The notes: generated by a model not told the origin, from the sequence alone. A DNA stretch of 26,601 nucleotides from an uncultured Bacilli bacterium (GCA_934167785.1 CAKPLX010000012.1:1-26601); one strand, 5' to 3'; positions 15,330 through 23,306 are shown, counted from the stretch's first letter. Numbers and translations: made by a program.

Positions 15330-15428
15330 TAAAAATACTTAAAAATTCTTGAATATTTTTCTACTTTACATTTTCTTTGTAAAGATTGTTTTATTTTCTT
15401 TACTTTGATAACTATTTGCTAATAAAGA

Positions 15429-15454
15429 TTCTTAAAAAGGTTGATTTTTAAGAA
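15429..15454. repeat. Perfect 10-bp inverted repeat over the -35 of the GGDEF-EAL gene
   Basis: TTCTTAAAAA and TTTTTAAGAA, separated by GGTTGA. The right arm overlaps the -35 hexamer TTGATT (15441-15446). The arms lie upstream of the predicted start of transcription, so a role as a protein-binding operator fits better than an RNA hairpin. Confidence 0.7.
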
Positions 15455-15468
15455 AAAATGGATATAAT
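15441..15468 (+). promoter_or_regulatory. Sigma-A promoter of the GGDEF-EAL gene
   Basis: -35 TTGATT, 16-bp spacer, -10 TATAAT (15463-15468). The leader is about 50 bases and ends in AAAGGAGGAAGAG before the ATG. It is divergent from the mraY promoter. Confidence 0.7.
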
Positions 15469-15525
15469 ATTACTGGTTTTATTTTATTTATTATAATAAA
15501 TTCTAACCGAAAAGGAGGAAGAGAG

Positions 15526-16776
15526 ATGAATAGAAAACTTTCAACAACAGATACTCTTACTAGAATTGGAAACTCTTTGTACCTTTATCAAAATTATGGT
15601 GCATATATTAAAAAGTGGCCTAAAACCCATCTTTTAATGATAGATGTTGAAAAATTCAAACAAATTAATGACGCTTTCGGTCATAATATTGGTGATTTAT
15701 ATTTAAAAACAGTTGCTCAACTACTAGAGAAAAGCTTTGTTGATTCTCTTGTTGTTCGTATTCATGGAGATGAATTTATTGTTTTAACCCATTATAGTGA
15801 AGAGAAAATTAAAAAAACTTTTTCTTTCATCGAAGAAGAAATTCATCGCCTTGTCAAAGAAGAAAAAGTTCCTACACTATTTAGAATTAATGCTGGTAGT
15901 GCTGTATTTGATCCTAAAAACATTGAAATAACAAAAGAAAAAGCCGATTTAATGATGTATATTGCTAAGTCAAAGGGAATTTTTTATCAAGCCTTTTCGG
16001 ATAATGATTGGAAATCTAGTGAAAAAGAAAAAACTTTTTTATCTCAATTTGATCAATTATTAAAAAAGAAAGAAATTTCCTATGAGCAAAGACAGATCTA
16101 TACCTCTGGAAAAATTCCACAAAACTTATATCAGATTCATAGTAAAAATAAGGAAGGAACTTCCTTTTTAGATAAGTATTATGATGAATTTCTACGAAAA
16201 AATAAGAGGCAATATCAATTAGATAGTTATAATCTAAAACATTTGAAAGATTATCTTATTTCTCCTTCCTATAAATATATTATTGATATTGATTATTCAT
16301 CTCTGCTTAGAAATAAAGAAGTCATGAATTATTTAAATCAATATGTATTTCTCAATCGTCCTTTAAATATTATTTTGAGTATTAAACTATATCCTGAAAT
16401 TGATCGTGAAGAGTTATTACTCCTTATTAAGAAAATAGATTTTCTAAAAACATTAGGATTTTCAATTAAAATTAATCGTTTTAATCCCTATGTGGCAGAT
16501 GCAATTTGGTTGGAAGCTCCTGTTGATTATATTGGAATTGATCCTGATTTTTTAAAAAAGACAATGAATGATTCTAAAGCACAATACTTTTTCTTAAAAA
16601 AAATAGAAATGATTCAGAACTATCCCTTTCAAGCCATTTCTCCGATCTTCTCGCATATCGACACCGAATGTGATGCTTACTACATCCAAAAAAACTTTGG
16701 AAAGGAAGCTCTTGTTACTGGGAATTATTATTCAATGGGAAAAAAATTAGAAAAAAGAAAAGAAATCCCCAAATAA
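15526..16776 (+). CDS. Degenerate GGDEF-EAL domain protein
   Basis: 416 aa, soluble, no sensory N-terminus. Residues about 8-155 are a GGDEF domain: metal-site D40 (LLMIDVEKFKQIND), FGHNIGD, and the signature region RIHGDEFIVL (78-87), where the active-site motif reads HGDEF instead of GGDEF. Residues about 185-410 have the length and order of an EAL domain, but the EAL motif itself and the metal-binding acidic residues are not recognisable. What remains are echoes such as FSIKINRF (for IALDDFG), YIGIDPDFLKK (for IKIDxxFI) and VTGNYYSMGKKLE (for QGYLFxxPL). It is therefore unlikely to be a c-di-GMP phosphodiesterase and uncertain as a cyclase; a nucleotide-binding effector is plausible. It is one of three protein-coding genes here on the plus strand, between mraY and the PBP gene. 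Confidence 0.82.
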   Translation: MNRKLSTTDTLTRIGNSLYLYQNYGAYIKKWPKTHLLMIDVEKFKQINDAFGHNIGDLYLKTVAQLLEKSFVDSLVVRIHGDEFIVLTHYSEEKIKKTFSFIEEEIHRLVKEEKVPTLFRINAGSAVFDPKNIEITKEKADLMMYIAKSKGIFYQAFSDNDWKSSEKEKTFLSQFDQLLKKKEISYEQRQIYTSGKIPQNLYQIHSKNKEGTSFLDKYYDEFLRKNKRQYQLDSYNLKHLKDYLISPSYKYIIDIDYSSLLRNKEVMNYLNQYVFLNRPLNIILSIKLYPEIDREELLLLIKKIDFLKTLGFSIKINRFNPYVADAIWLEAPVDYIGIDPDFLKKTMNDSKAQYFFLKKIEMIQNYPFQAISPIFSHIDTECDAYYIQKNFGKEALVTGNYYSMGKKLEKRKEIPK

Positions 16777-16793
16777 AATAATGGGATTTTTTT
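16763..16793. terminator. Bidirectional terminator between convergent genes
   Basis: AAATCCC/GGGATTT stem flanking an AT-rich loop, with T7 on the plus strand and a T-rich tract on the minus strand. It overlaps the stop of the GGDEF-EAL gene and serves the PBP gene, which ends at 16800 on the other strand. Confidence 0.8.
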
Positions 16794-16799
16794 CGTATT

Positions 16800-18719
16800 T
16801 TAAGGTACATTTTCTAACATTAATCTAATTGTAGACCCAACAGGTACGCTACTTCCTGCTTTAGGGGACATAGATATTACCTTTTCTCCTGTTCCCGAAT
16901 AAGTAATATTAAACCCTTTTAACATTTCTCTTGCTTCTTTTACCGTTTTTCCGACAACATTTTCTACAACCTGATACTTTGTATCAAAGTAACGGTATTC
17001 TTTTTGAATGCCTCCTTCACGCTTTGGAATTTCTAAAATAGAAATAGCATCTTCGAGAATATTTCTTGCAATCGGTGCTGCTACTGTTCCTCCATAAGCG
17101 GTTATGCCTTTTGGATTATCAATGGCTACATAAACAATAATTTGTGGATCATCCGCTGGCATAAAGCCAATGAAAGAGGTAATATAATTCCCAACCATAT
17201 AAATTCCATTATTTACTTTTTGCGCTGTTCCTGTCTTGCCCCCAACACGATAACCATCAATATAAGCATTTCTTCCACTTCCTAATGCAACTACACTTTC
17301 TAGAGCATATCTTACTTTAGCACTGGTTTCTTTTTTGATGACCGTCCGTACTTTAGTAGAATGATTTTCTTGAAGAATTTCTCCAGTTTCTGGTTCAATT
17401 AATCTTTTTACAATATATGGCTTATATAAAGTCCCCCCATTAATAGCAGCACTAACTGCTGATACTTGTTGAATTGCTGTTACACTAACTCCTTGCCCAA
17501 AAGCGGTTGTTGCTAGTTCAACAGGGCCTACTTTTGATAGAGGAAATAATATCCCACTTCCTTCGCCATTCAAATCTATTCCTGTTTTTTGACCAAAACC
17601 AAACTTTTCAATATAGGCAAATAGTTTTTCTTTTCCTAATCGTCTTCCTAACTCAACAAAGCCTGGGTTGCAGGAATTTTGAACTACTTGTAAGAAAGTT
17701 TGCGCTCCATGTCCACCATGTTTCCAACATTTAATTCTAGCCCCATCTACATTTACAGAACCGCCATCATAAAAAGTATCTTTTTCTAAATCAACTGTAT
17801 TTTCCTCTAAAGAAGTGGCTAAAGTAACAATTTTGAAAGTACTCCCTGGTTCATAACTTGCCCAAATCGCTAAATTTCTGTTGATTTCTTCTAAAGAATA
17901 GTTTTGGTAATGGTTAGGATCAAATCCTGGCCTAGAAGCAATTCCTAATATTTCTCCATTTTTAGGATTCATTGCAATTGCCCATGCTCCATCCGCTTTA
18001 TATTTTGTCATTGCATTGTCTAACTCTCTTTCGATAGTACTTTGCATTTCATAAGAAACAGTTAATTCTACATCAATTCCATTTGTCGGTTCAATATAGT
18101 TTTCTACCTTTTTTAATTTTTGTCCTTTGGCGTCACTATAATACTGAATAGAACCAGCACTTCCTGTTAAGTATTTATCGTATTGCAATTCTAGACCACT
18201 TAATCCTTGATTATCAATTCCAACATATCCTAGGGAGTGACATAATAACTTTTCATAAGGATAAATTCGTTTTGATTCTTTTACTAAATATATCCCTTCG
18301 TATCCTAAACTTTCTATTTTATCTGCTTGTTGATAACTTAACCTTCTTCCTTCAGGATGTACTCTTTCAATGGAGGAAGATTTAAAAATATGTTCTCTTA
18401 TTGCCGAGACATCACAATTTAAAATATCAGCAATTTCTTTTGCTATAGTTTCTTTTTTCTCTTGTGCAATTTGGTTAGGGATAAACACTAAAGATACTGT
18501 GGTTAAATTATCAGCAATTACTTTTTGATCGATAGTCATAATTCTACCACGATCTGATTCAATAGGAAGATTTCTACTCCAAAGTCCATTAGCATAAGTA
18601 TTTAGTTTCCCATAATCGATCACTTGAATATAAAATACTTTGCCAATGATTAAAATAAAACAAAAAATAATTACTAATAGAACAATTCTAATTCGTTTAT
18701 GAATATATCTAGAAAACAT
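16800..18719 (-). CDS. Class B penicillin-binding protein with one PASTA domain (SpoVD/FtsI type)
   Basis: 639 aa transpeptidase that cross-links septal or spore-cortex peptidoglycan. Short basic cytoplasmic tail (FSRYIHKRIR), one TM helix at about 13-32, a dimerisation domain (LPIESDRGRIMTID), and a transpeptidase domain with SxxK in EPGSTFKIV, SxN in QNSCNPG and KTG in VGGKTGTAQ. One PASTA repeat closes the protein (VVGKTVKEAREMLKG to the end). One PASTA and about 640 residues match SpoVD better than PBP2b/PBP2x (two PASTA), but in an organism with a reduced gene set it could be the only FtsI. The ATG follows AGGTGAGG; an in-frame GTG three codons earlier lies inside that RBS. Confidence 0.92.
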   Translation of the reverse strand: MFSRYIHKRIRIVLLVIIFCFILIIGKVFYIQVIDYGKLNTYANGLWSRNLPIESDRGRIMTIDQKVIADNLTTVSLVFIPNQIAQEKKETIAKEIADILNCDVSAIREHIFKSSSIERVHPEGRRLSYQQADKIESLGYEGIYLVKESKRIYPYEKLLCHSLGYVGIDNQGLSGLELQYDKYLTGSAGSIQYYSDAKGQKLKKVENYIEPTNGIDVELTVSYEMQSTIERELDNAMTKYKADGAWAIAMNPKNGEILGIASRPGFDPNHYQNYSLEEINRNLAIWASYEPGSTFKIVTLATSLEENTVDLEKDTFYDGGSVNVDGARIKCWKHGGHGAQTFLQVVQNSCNPGFVELGRRLGKEKLFAYIEKFGFGQKTGIDLNGEGSGILFPLSKVGPVELATTAFGQGVSVTAIQQVSAVSAAINGGTLYKPYIVKRLIEPETGEILQENHSTKVRTVIKKETSAKVRYALESVVALGSGRNAYIDGYRVGGKTGTAQKVNNGIYMVGNYITSFIGFMPADDPQIIVYVAIDNPKGITAYGGTVAAPIARNILEDAISILEIPKREGGIQKEYRYFDTKYQVVENVVGKTVKEAREMLKGFNITYSGTGEKVISMSPKAGSSVPVGSTIRLMLENVP

Positions 18720-18773
18720 TCGCCTCACCTATTAAATGTTATTAAGGGAAGAGAAAAAATATTATTTAAAAAA

Positions 18774-18807
18774 GAAAAAAGCCCCTATTTTATTTTAGAT
18801 AGGGCTT
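18774..18807 (-). terminator. Intrinsic terminator after the histidine kinase gene
   Basis: Minus strand AGCCCTAT/ATAGGGGCT stem with a one-base bulge and ten-base loop, followed by T6 and a further T-rich tract. The stem includes the kinase stop codon. Confidence 0.8.
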
Positions 18808-20617
18808 CTAATTTATCTTTTAATTGTTCTTTAGTAAATGGTTTAGCTAAATAAGCATGAAAACCTTCTTTTTGGTATCGATCTTCGGCTCCAGTTAAGG
18901 CATCTGCTGAAAGCGCAATTACTGGCGTTTTAAAGTTTTGCTTCTTTTTTAATGCTATAAGAGCTTCTTCCCCATTCATGATTGGCATCATAATATCCAT
19001 TAATATTACATCATAATTTTCTATAGCGACTTTCTCTAGACATTCTCTTCCATTACAGCATTCTTCAATATTAGTAATTTGAATAGATTCTAATATTCTT
19101 CTTGCTACTTTACGATTTAGAGCATTATCATCAACAATTAAGACTTTTTGAAAAGTTTGATTTAAAGGAATATTCTGTTCCTTTTGGGTTAAATCTAGAG
19201 AAGTATTTTTATTTTCTAGAAGACTTCTCGGAATTTTTTGAGGAAGGATTACAGTAAAGGTAGAACCTTGCCCCACAATGGATTCAACCAATATTTTTCC
19301 CTTCATTAAGTCTACTAATTTTTTGGTAATAGCAAGTCCTAAGCCAGTTCCTTCAATATTGGTATTTTTTTCAACATCAAGGCGTTCAAATTTGTGAAAT
19401 AATTTTTTTAGATTTTCTTCTTTGATTCCTCTTCCTGTATCTTTACAAGTAATTATTAATTTATATTGATTTGCTTTTTTTTCTCCAGTTATTGATAGAT
19501 AAATTTCTCCTTGTTCTGTATATTTTATTGCATTAGAAAGTAAATTATTTAAGATTTCTTTGATATGATTAGCATCCCCTATTAATAATTCTGGAACAGT
19601 ATCATTTAATTCTACTATTAGTTTTACTGACTTTTTTTCCAGACGGGAATGATTCAATTTTACAATAGCAGCGACTTCTTTTCTTATTGAATATTCTTTT
19701 GAATGAATCTTCATTTCATCAGTTTCGATTTTATTGATATCCATAATATTTCCTACAACTTCTAGTAAAGTATTAGAGGCATAAACAATATCTTTTAGAT
19801 CTTCTTTGATTTCCTTAGGGCAATTTTTTTGTTGTTCTAAATCAAGAGAAAGACCCACTATAGCATTTAGAGGGGTTCTGATTTCGTGAGACATACTTGA
19901 TAAAAAGTCACTTTTGGCACGAGAAGCTTTTTCGGCATTAGAAACAGCAATATTTAATTTTTCAATCATCTTAATATCTGGATTTTCAATGGTAAAATAC
20001 ATAATAAAAAGCATATAAGAAAAAAAGAAATTTTCAAACATCACACTAGGGAAAAATTTTCTAGCGATTAAGCCTAGGATATATAAAATGATTAAGCAAA
20101 GAAAAGGAATATCTTTTTTAATACAATCTTTATTTTTGATAAAAATAATACTAGAAGAAATTACGATTAAAATTAAATAGAAAATAGTTGAATAAAGTGT
20201 AATATTATAAGATAGACCATATCCATCTAAGATAAATCCTTCATTAATTACAGATAATGGCGTAAACATAATGAAAATAAATATGATATAGAAGGATAAT
20301 AAAAGAAAAGTTGTTATTGCTTTTTTGAGTTTCTTTTTTAACTTCATAATTGAAATATTATAACAATTAATATAAACAATCATTAAAATGATTAAGGACA
20401 TATAAATTTTTTGTAAAAAGATAATTCCAAATTCCCAATTGGTACTTTTAGCAAAAATATAAGTTAGTATCGCTAAGAGAGCATCAATAAAATTTACTAC
20501 TAATAATCTAGAATAAATTTTAGTCTCCTCTATGTTGGCTCTTTTTTGACCAAAGAAAATTACCATAATTAAGAATGCTAAAAGTAGCGACGCAATGGGT
20601 AAGATTAGTGCATCCAT
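18785..20617 (-). CDS. Hybrid sensor histidine kinase with seven-helix membrane sensor and receiver domain
   Basis: 610 aa. Residues 1-210 hold about seven hydrophobic segments and no recognisable extracellular ligand domain, like the 7TM sensor modules that detect membrane or lipophilic signals. A short coiled coil leads to HisKA with H244 (SMSHEIRTPLNAIVG). The HATPase has an N-box (LNNLLSNAIKY), G1 (DTGRGI) and G2 (GTGLGLAI). A receiver domain (490-605) has the acidic pair in VDDNALNRKVA, phospho-acceptor D541 (VILMDIMMPIMNG) and K592 (LAKPF). All catalytic positions look intact. No separate response regulator, HPt protein or output domain is encoded nearby, so its phosphorelay target is elsewhere or it acts through protein contacts. 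Monocistronic, with its own promoter and terminator. Confidence 0.93.
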   Translation of the reverse strand: MDALILPIASLLLAFLIMVIFFGQKRANIEETKIYSRLLVVNFIDALLAILTYIFAKSTNWEFGIIFLQKIYMSLIILMIVYINCYNISIMKLKKKLKKAITTFLLLSFYIIFIFIMFTPLSVINEGFILDGYGLSYNITLYSTIFYLILIVISSSIIFIKNKDCIKKDIPFLCLIILYILGLIARKFFPSVMFENFFFSYMLFIMYFTIENPDIKMIEKLNIAVSNAEKASRAKSDFLSSMSHEIRTPLNAIVGLSLDLEQQKNCPKEIKEDLKDIVYASNTLLEVVGNIMDINKIETDEMKIHSKEYSIRKEVAAIVKLNHSRLEKKSVKLIVELNDTVPELLIGDANHIKEILNNLLSNAIKYTEQGEIYLSITGEKKANQYKLIITCKDTGRGIKEENLKKLFHKFERLDVEKNTNIEGTGLGLAITKKLVDLMKGKILVESIVGQGSTFTVILPQKIPRSLLENKNTSLDLTQKEQNIPLNQTFQKVLIVDDNALNRKVARRILESIQITNIEECCNGRECLEKVAIENYDVILMDIMMPIMNGEEALIALKKKQNFKTPVIALSADALTGAEDRYQKEGFHAYLAKPFTKEQLKDKLEALSKIK

Positions 20618-20650
20618 AAAATCCCCTTTCTATTTTTTAGGGCAATTATC

Positions 20651-20679
20651 ATTTTATCATTTTTCTTAAAATTGGGCAA
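20651..20679 (-). promoter_or_regulatory. Sigma-A promoter of the histidine kinase gene
   Basis: Minus strand -35 TTGCCC (20674-20679), 17-bp spacer ending in TGA, -10 TAAAAT (20651-20656). An AAAGGGG ribosome site follows before the ATG at 20617. The -35 abuts the upstream terminator. Confidence 0.65.
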
Positions 20680-20680
20680 T

Positions 20681-20705
20681 AAAAAACTAGACAAAATGTC
20701 TAGTT
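20681..20705 (-). terminator. Intrinsic terminator after the acyltransferase gene
   Basis: Minus strand AACTAGAC/GTCTAGTT perfect eight-base stem, ATTTT loop, then a T-run. It overlaps the TAG stop of the acyltransferase gene. Confidence 0.85.
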
Positions 20706-21611
20706 AATGACTCTTTTTCGTACATTTTTGTTGATAAAATCATCATTATAGGCTGGATTTCCTGCTTCTTTATACATTGTGTCAAAAACATCTTGAAGTG
20801 TAAAGTCATATGTACATTTGTCAACAATTGCTTGCTGATATTCCTCTACACTAATTGTAGCAACTTTTTCTCGTGGAAAGACGCCTAAATGTTCTAAAAT
20901 GTGCCATTTCTCTGTTGCCATAGCATCTCTTAAATTGGTATTTAAAATATCTGTATTAATATTGGAATAATTTCTAGTTACTATATTTTTACCAATACTG
21001 ATATAAAAAGTTTTTTGATATTCTTCTAAAGCGACTGGAATAATATCAGCTTGTGTTGTTACAGCAATATTTACTGCTCCTTTATAAAGCTTCATTACTG
21101 GTAAGTTTGGCATAATATTCCATGCCCCTTCTGGGTAAATTAATAAATTCCCCCCTTTTTGTAGTAACTCGATCGATCTTTTTTTAGCAATACCACGATC
21201 TATTTTATTTCTTGTTTCTAGGCAGATTGTGCCATTTAAAAACAATAATAATCCCGCTTTATCTCGATAAAGTTCTTTCGGATCTCCTAAAAATAAATAG
21301 GCTGGTTCTTTAACGGCTTCAAAAGTTCTTTGAATGTCATTTCCTCCAATGTGTGTAGCCGCATATACTTTAGGATGATCATTTTTTATTCGCTCGTCTT
21401 TTAAAATGACAACTTTTTCATGATTTAAGAGACGATCAATTTTTACAATTTGTAATAGTATAGAATGGATTTTGCGACGAATGGCAATACTTTCTTTAGA
21501 AATTTCCTTACCATTTTCATATTCATATTTTCTTTTTTCCATATAATACTGACTTAGTTCTTCAATACTTAATTTTCTTTGTTCTAATAAACTTTTTTGA
21601 TAAAATTCCAT
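20700..21611 (-). CDS. PlsC-like acyltransferase (LPLAT superfamily)
   Basis: 303 aa. The acyltransferase core has the HX4D motif as H87-IGGN-D92 (ATHIGGND), a glycine/arginine block near LETRNKIDRGIAKK, and the EG motif as YPEGAWN (E161-G162). A hydrophobic P-x-x-L block follows (IIPVALEEY). The first 75 residues are a helical Lys/Glu-rich extension with no obvious TM helix. PlsC makes phosphatidic acid from lysophosphatidate, but HIGGND and the YPEGAWN context differ from canonical NHxSxxD/FPEGTR, so another acyl acceptor (glycolipid, polysaccharide) is possible. AGGGGGA precedes the ATG. It lies 24 bases after the small membrane-anchored protein gene and shares its promoter. Confidence 0.75.
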   Translation of the reverse strand: MEFYQKSLLEQRKLSIEELSQYYMEKRKYEYENGKEISKESIAIRRKIHSILLQIVKIDRLLNHEKVVILKDERIKNDHPKVYAATHIGGNDIQRTFEAVKEPAYLFLGDPKELYRDKAGLLLFLNGTICLETRNKIDRGIAKKRSIELLQKGGNLLIYPEGAWNIMPNLPVMKLYKGAVNIAVTTQADIIPVALEEYQKTFYISIGKNIVTRNYSNINTDILNTNLRDAMATEKWHILEHLGVFPREKVATISVEEYQQAIVDKCTYDFTLQDVFDTMYKEAGNPAYNDDFINKNVRKRVIN

Positions 21612-21635
21612 ATTTCCCCCTAATCATACTTCTTT

Positions 21636-21944
21636 TTACTTTTCAACCTCTAAAACAAAATTTTCTTGATGATCTTCTTTTGAAGTATTTTCTTGGGTAG
21701 AAGAATTTTGTTTATTTTTTATCGAATCATCATCTTCTGTATTTTTGCTTCCCACATCTTTTGATGGACTATTTTTTTTCACAATCACATCGCTGTTATC
21801 ATAACGTTGACGTTGATTTAATTTAAAATTATCATAACCATTTTCAATATCTAAAAGTGTTTCATCGTTAAAAAGATGAATACTTAAAAAGAAAATAAGC
21901 ACTAATATGATAATTAAATTTATATATTGAACATACTTTTTCAT
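21636..21944 (-). CDS. Small membrane-anchored protein with a charged, disordered extracellular tail
   Basis: 102 aa. One N-terminal helix at about 8-25 (YINLIIILVLIFFLSIHLF) acts as signal-anchor. The remaining 75 residues are hydrophilic and low in complexity (Asp, Glu, Asn, Ser, Lys), probably unstructured and outside the membrane. No domain recognised. I start at ATG 21944, with AAAGTGA upstream; the frame is open 40 codons further, but that region holds the upstream gene's terminator and this gene's promoter. Probably co-transcribed with the acyltransferase gene 24 bases downstream. Confidence 0.6.
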   Translation of the reverse strand: MKKYVQYINLIIILVLIFFLSIHLFNDETLLDIENGYDNFKLNQRQRYDNSDVIVKKNSPSKDVGSKNTEDDDSIKNKQNSSTQENTSKEDHQENFVLEVEK

Positions 21945-21969
21945 TATATCACTTTCTTTTTTGTTGATT

Positions 21970-21998
21970 ATTATACTAATACAAAGAAAAAAAAGCAA
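21970..21998 (-). promoter_or_regulatory. Sigma-A promoter of the small protein-acyltransferase unit
   Basis: Minus strand -35 TTGCTT (21993-21998), 17-bp spacer, -10 TATAAT (21970-21975). The -35 lies inside the base and T-run of the preceding terminator, so the two signals share sequence. Confidence 0.65.
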
Positions 21999-22013
21999 GA
22001 CATTTTTTGTCTT
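21987..22013 (-). terminator. Intrinsic terminator after the transglutaminase-like gene
   Basis: Minus strand AAGACA/TGTCTT stem, five-base loop, then GC and eight T. It begins within the stop codon of the transglutaminase-like gene. Confidence 0.8.
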
Positions 22014-22926
22014 AACTTTTGGTTTCATCAAAAATATTAGCATCATAATAATGAACATCATCATTTAATTCCTTTAAGTTATTAGTCGTAATTAAAAAAT
22101 AATTATCACGAGTAATATTTTTATCACTAACAGGATCATCCCAAGTTAAATCTAGATGATACCAAGCACCATCTAAATAAACTAAATTCCAAATATGTTG
22201 ATCGTTACTAATTTTGTAATTAATAATATTTAATTTATCTAAAAATAACTTCATGGCATCGGAATAACCACTACAAATTCCATAGCCTTCAATTAGAACT
22301 CCATAGGCTGTATTCGAATGATAAGTTTTATCATTAATATTTTTCGTTTTTAAGGTATCATACTCTGTATTATTAATAATATAATCATGAATTGCCTTTA
22401 TTTTATCTCTTGTACTCATTTCATTGGTTACTGTTTTTTCTAAAATTTCATCTACTTTAGCATTTAATTCTTTTATTTCATTTTCTGTATAAGTGTGTTT
22501 AATTTCAATTTTAATAATATTATCATCAAAATTAAAAATAATACTATCAAAACTGTTAAAAGGATGAACATAATTATTTAAAATACTTAGCATATTTGTA
22601 TCACTAGAGATTGCTTCCATATCAGAATAGCAATTTTTATACTCTTTTGCACAATAACGTTCTGACTTTGTTACTCCAGAATTAATCAAATAATAAATCG
22701 AATTCACGATTTCTTTCATAGAATGTACTTCTGCTTTCTCATAAGAGTCAACATAATCAAAATGATCTTCAATAAAATAAGAATTTTCAGAAGTTGTTCC
22801 ATATTTTCTTTCAACGGTACGAGAAGTGAGCAAAAAATCAATATCATTTTTAAAAAAAGTGCATACTGTAATAAAAGTTATCACAAAAGCACCTACCGTT
22901 ATAATAATTTTTTGCCCTAAACTCAT
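22012..22926 (-). CDS. Membrane-anchored transglutaminase-like protein
   Basis: 304 aa. Signal-anchor helix at about 6-24, then an extracellular region of about 150 residues without a recognised domain, then a transglutaminase-like core. The papain-type triad is visible as C218 (GYGICSGYSDAM), H244 (NDQHIWNLVYLDG) and D259 (WYHLDLTWDDP), with the preceding helix KIKAIHDYIINNTEYD typical of the family. Bacterial proteins of this type are mostly cell-surface proteases or cross-linking enzymes of unknown substrate. Own extended -10 promoter and own terminator; GGTGAG lies upstream of the ATG. The neighbouring small anchored protein could be a partner or substrate (inference). Confidence 0.87.
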   Translation of the reverse strand: MSLGQKIIITVGAFVITFITVCTFFKNDIDFLLTSRTVERKYGTTSENSYFIEDHFDYVDSYEKAEVHSMKEIVNSIYYLINSGVTKSERYCAKEYKNCYSDMEAISSDTNMLSILNNYVHPFNSFDSIIFNFDDNIIKIEIKHTYTENEIKELNAKVDEILEKTVTNEMSTRDKIKAIHDYIINNTEYDTLKTKNINDKTYHSNTAYGVLIEGYGICSGYSDAMKLFLDKLNIINYKISNDQHIWNLVYLDGAWYHLDLTWDDPVSDKNITRDNYFLITTNNLKELNDDVHYYDANIFDETKS

Positions 22927-22965
22927 AATCTCACCTATTTCTAGCCCTAATCAATCTCTATTATT

Positions 22966-22974
22966 ATTATAGCA
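22966..22974 (-). promoter_or_regulatory. Extended -10 promoter of the transglutaminase-like gene
   Basis: Minus strand TGCTATAAT, 40 bases upstream of the ATG. The -35 area falls in the T-run of the rpsT terminator. Confidence 0.6.
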
Positions 22975-22984
22975 CACGTAAAAT

Positions 22985-23017
22985 AAAAAAAGAAGTAATT
23001 TTTTCTATTTTACTTCC
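22985..23017 (-). terminator. Intrinsic terminator after rpsT
   Basis: Minus strand GAAGTAA/TTACTTC stem with an 11-base loop containing the rpsT stop codon, followed by T7. Confidence 0.85.
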
Positions 23018-23274
23018 ATTTTGTTAACTTTTAGTGTTAAACGAGATTTTTCTCTGTCAACTTTATTTTTATGAACTAAACCTTTTGACTTGGCATTATC
23101 TAAACTCTTGATTGCAAGTCTTAAACTTTTTTCAGCTTTTTCTTTATCTCCTGCTAAAACTGCTTTATCAGTATTTTTAATTGCATTCTTAACTGTTGAC
23201 TTTAACATTGTATGCTCTAAAGTTCTTTTGTTAATTTGCTTAATCTTCTTTTTAGCATTTGCTACATTTGCCAT
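23005..23274 (-). CDS. rpsT: Small ribosomal subunit protein S20
   Basis: 89 aa, starting MANVANAKKKIKQINKR, a three-helix, Lys-rich primary 16S rRNA-binding protein of the 30S body. The start is fixed by GGAAGGAGAG just upstream; the frame is open 14 codons further, but that part covers the ribosome site and leader. It stands alone with its own promoter and terminator, divergent from gpr, the same neighbourhood as in Bacillus. Confidence 0.97.
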   Translation of the reverse strand: MANVANAKKKIKQINKRTLEHTMLKSTVKNAIKNTDKAVLAGDKEKAEKSLRLAIKSLDNAKSKGLVHKNKVDREKSRLTLKVNKMEVK

Positions 23275-23306
23275 ATTCTCACTCTCCTTCCAGATAACTA
23301 CATACA

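Noticed and set aside
17507..17734. Plus-strand open frame within the PBP gene
   Set aside because: Antisense to the transpeptidase domain around the SxN motif; no initiation signal.
22723..22920. Plus-strand open frame opposite the transglutaminase-like gene
   Set aside because: Antisense to the signal-anchor region of a protein with an intact catalytic triad; no ribosome site.
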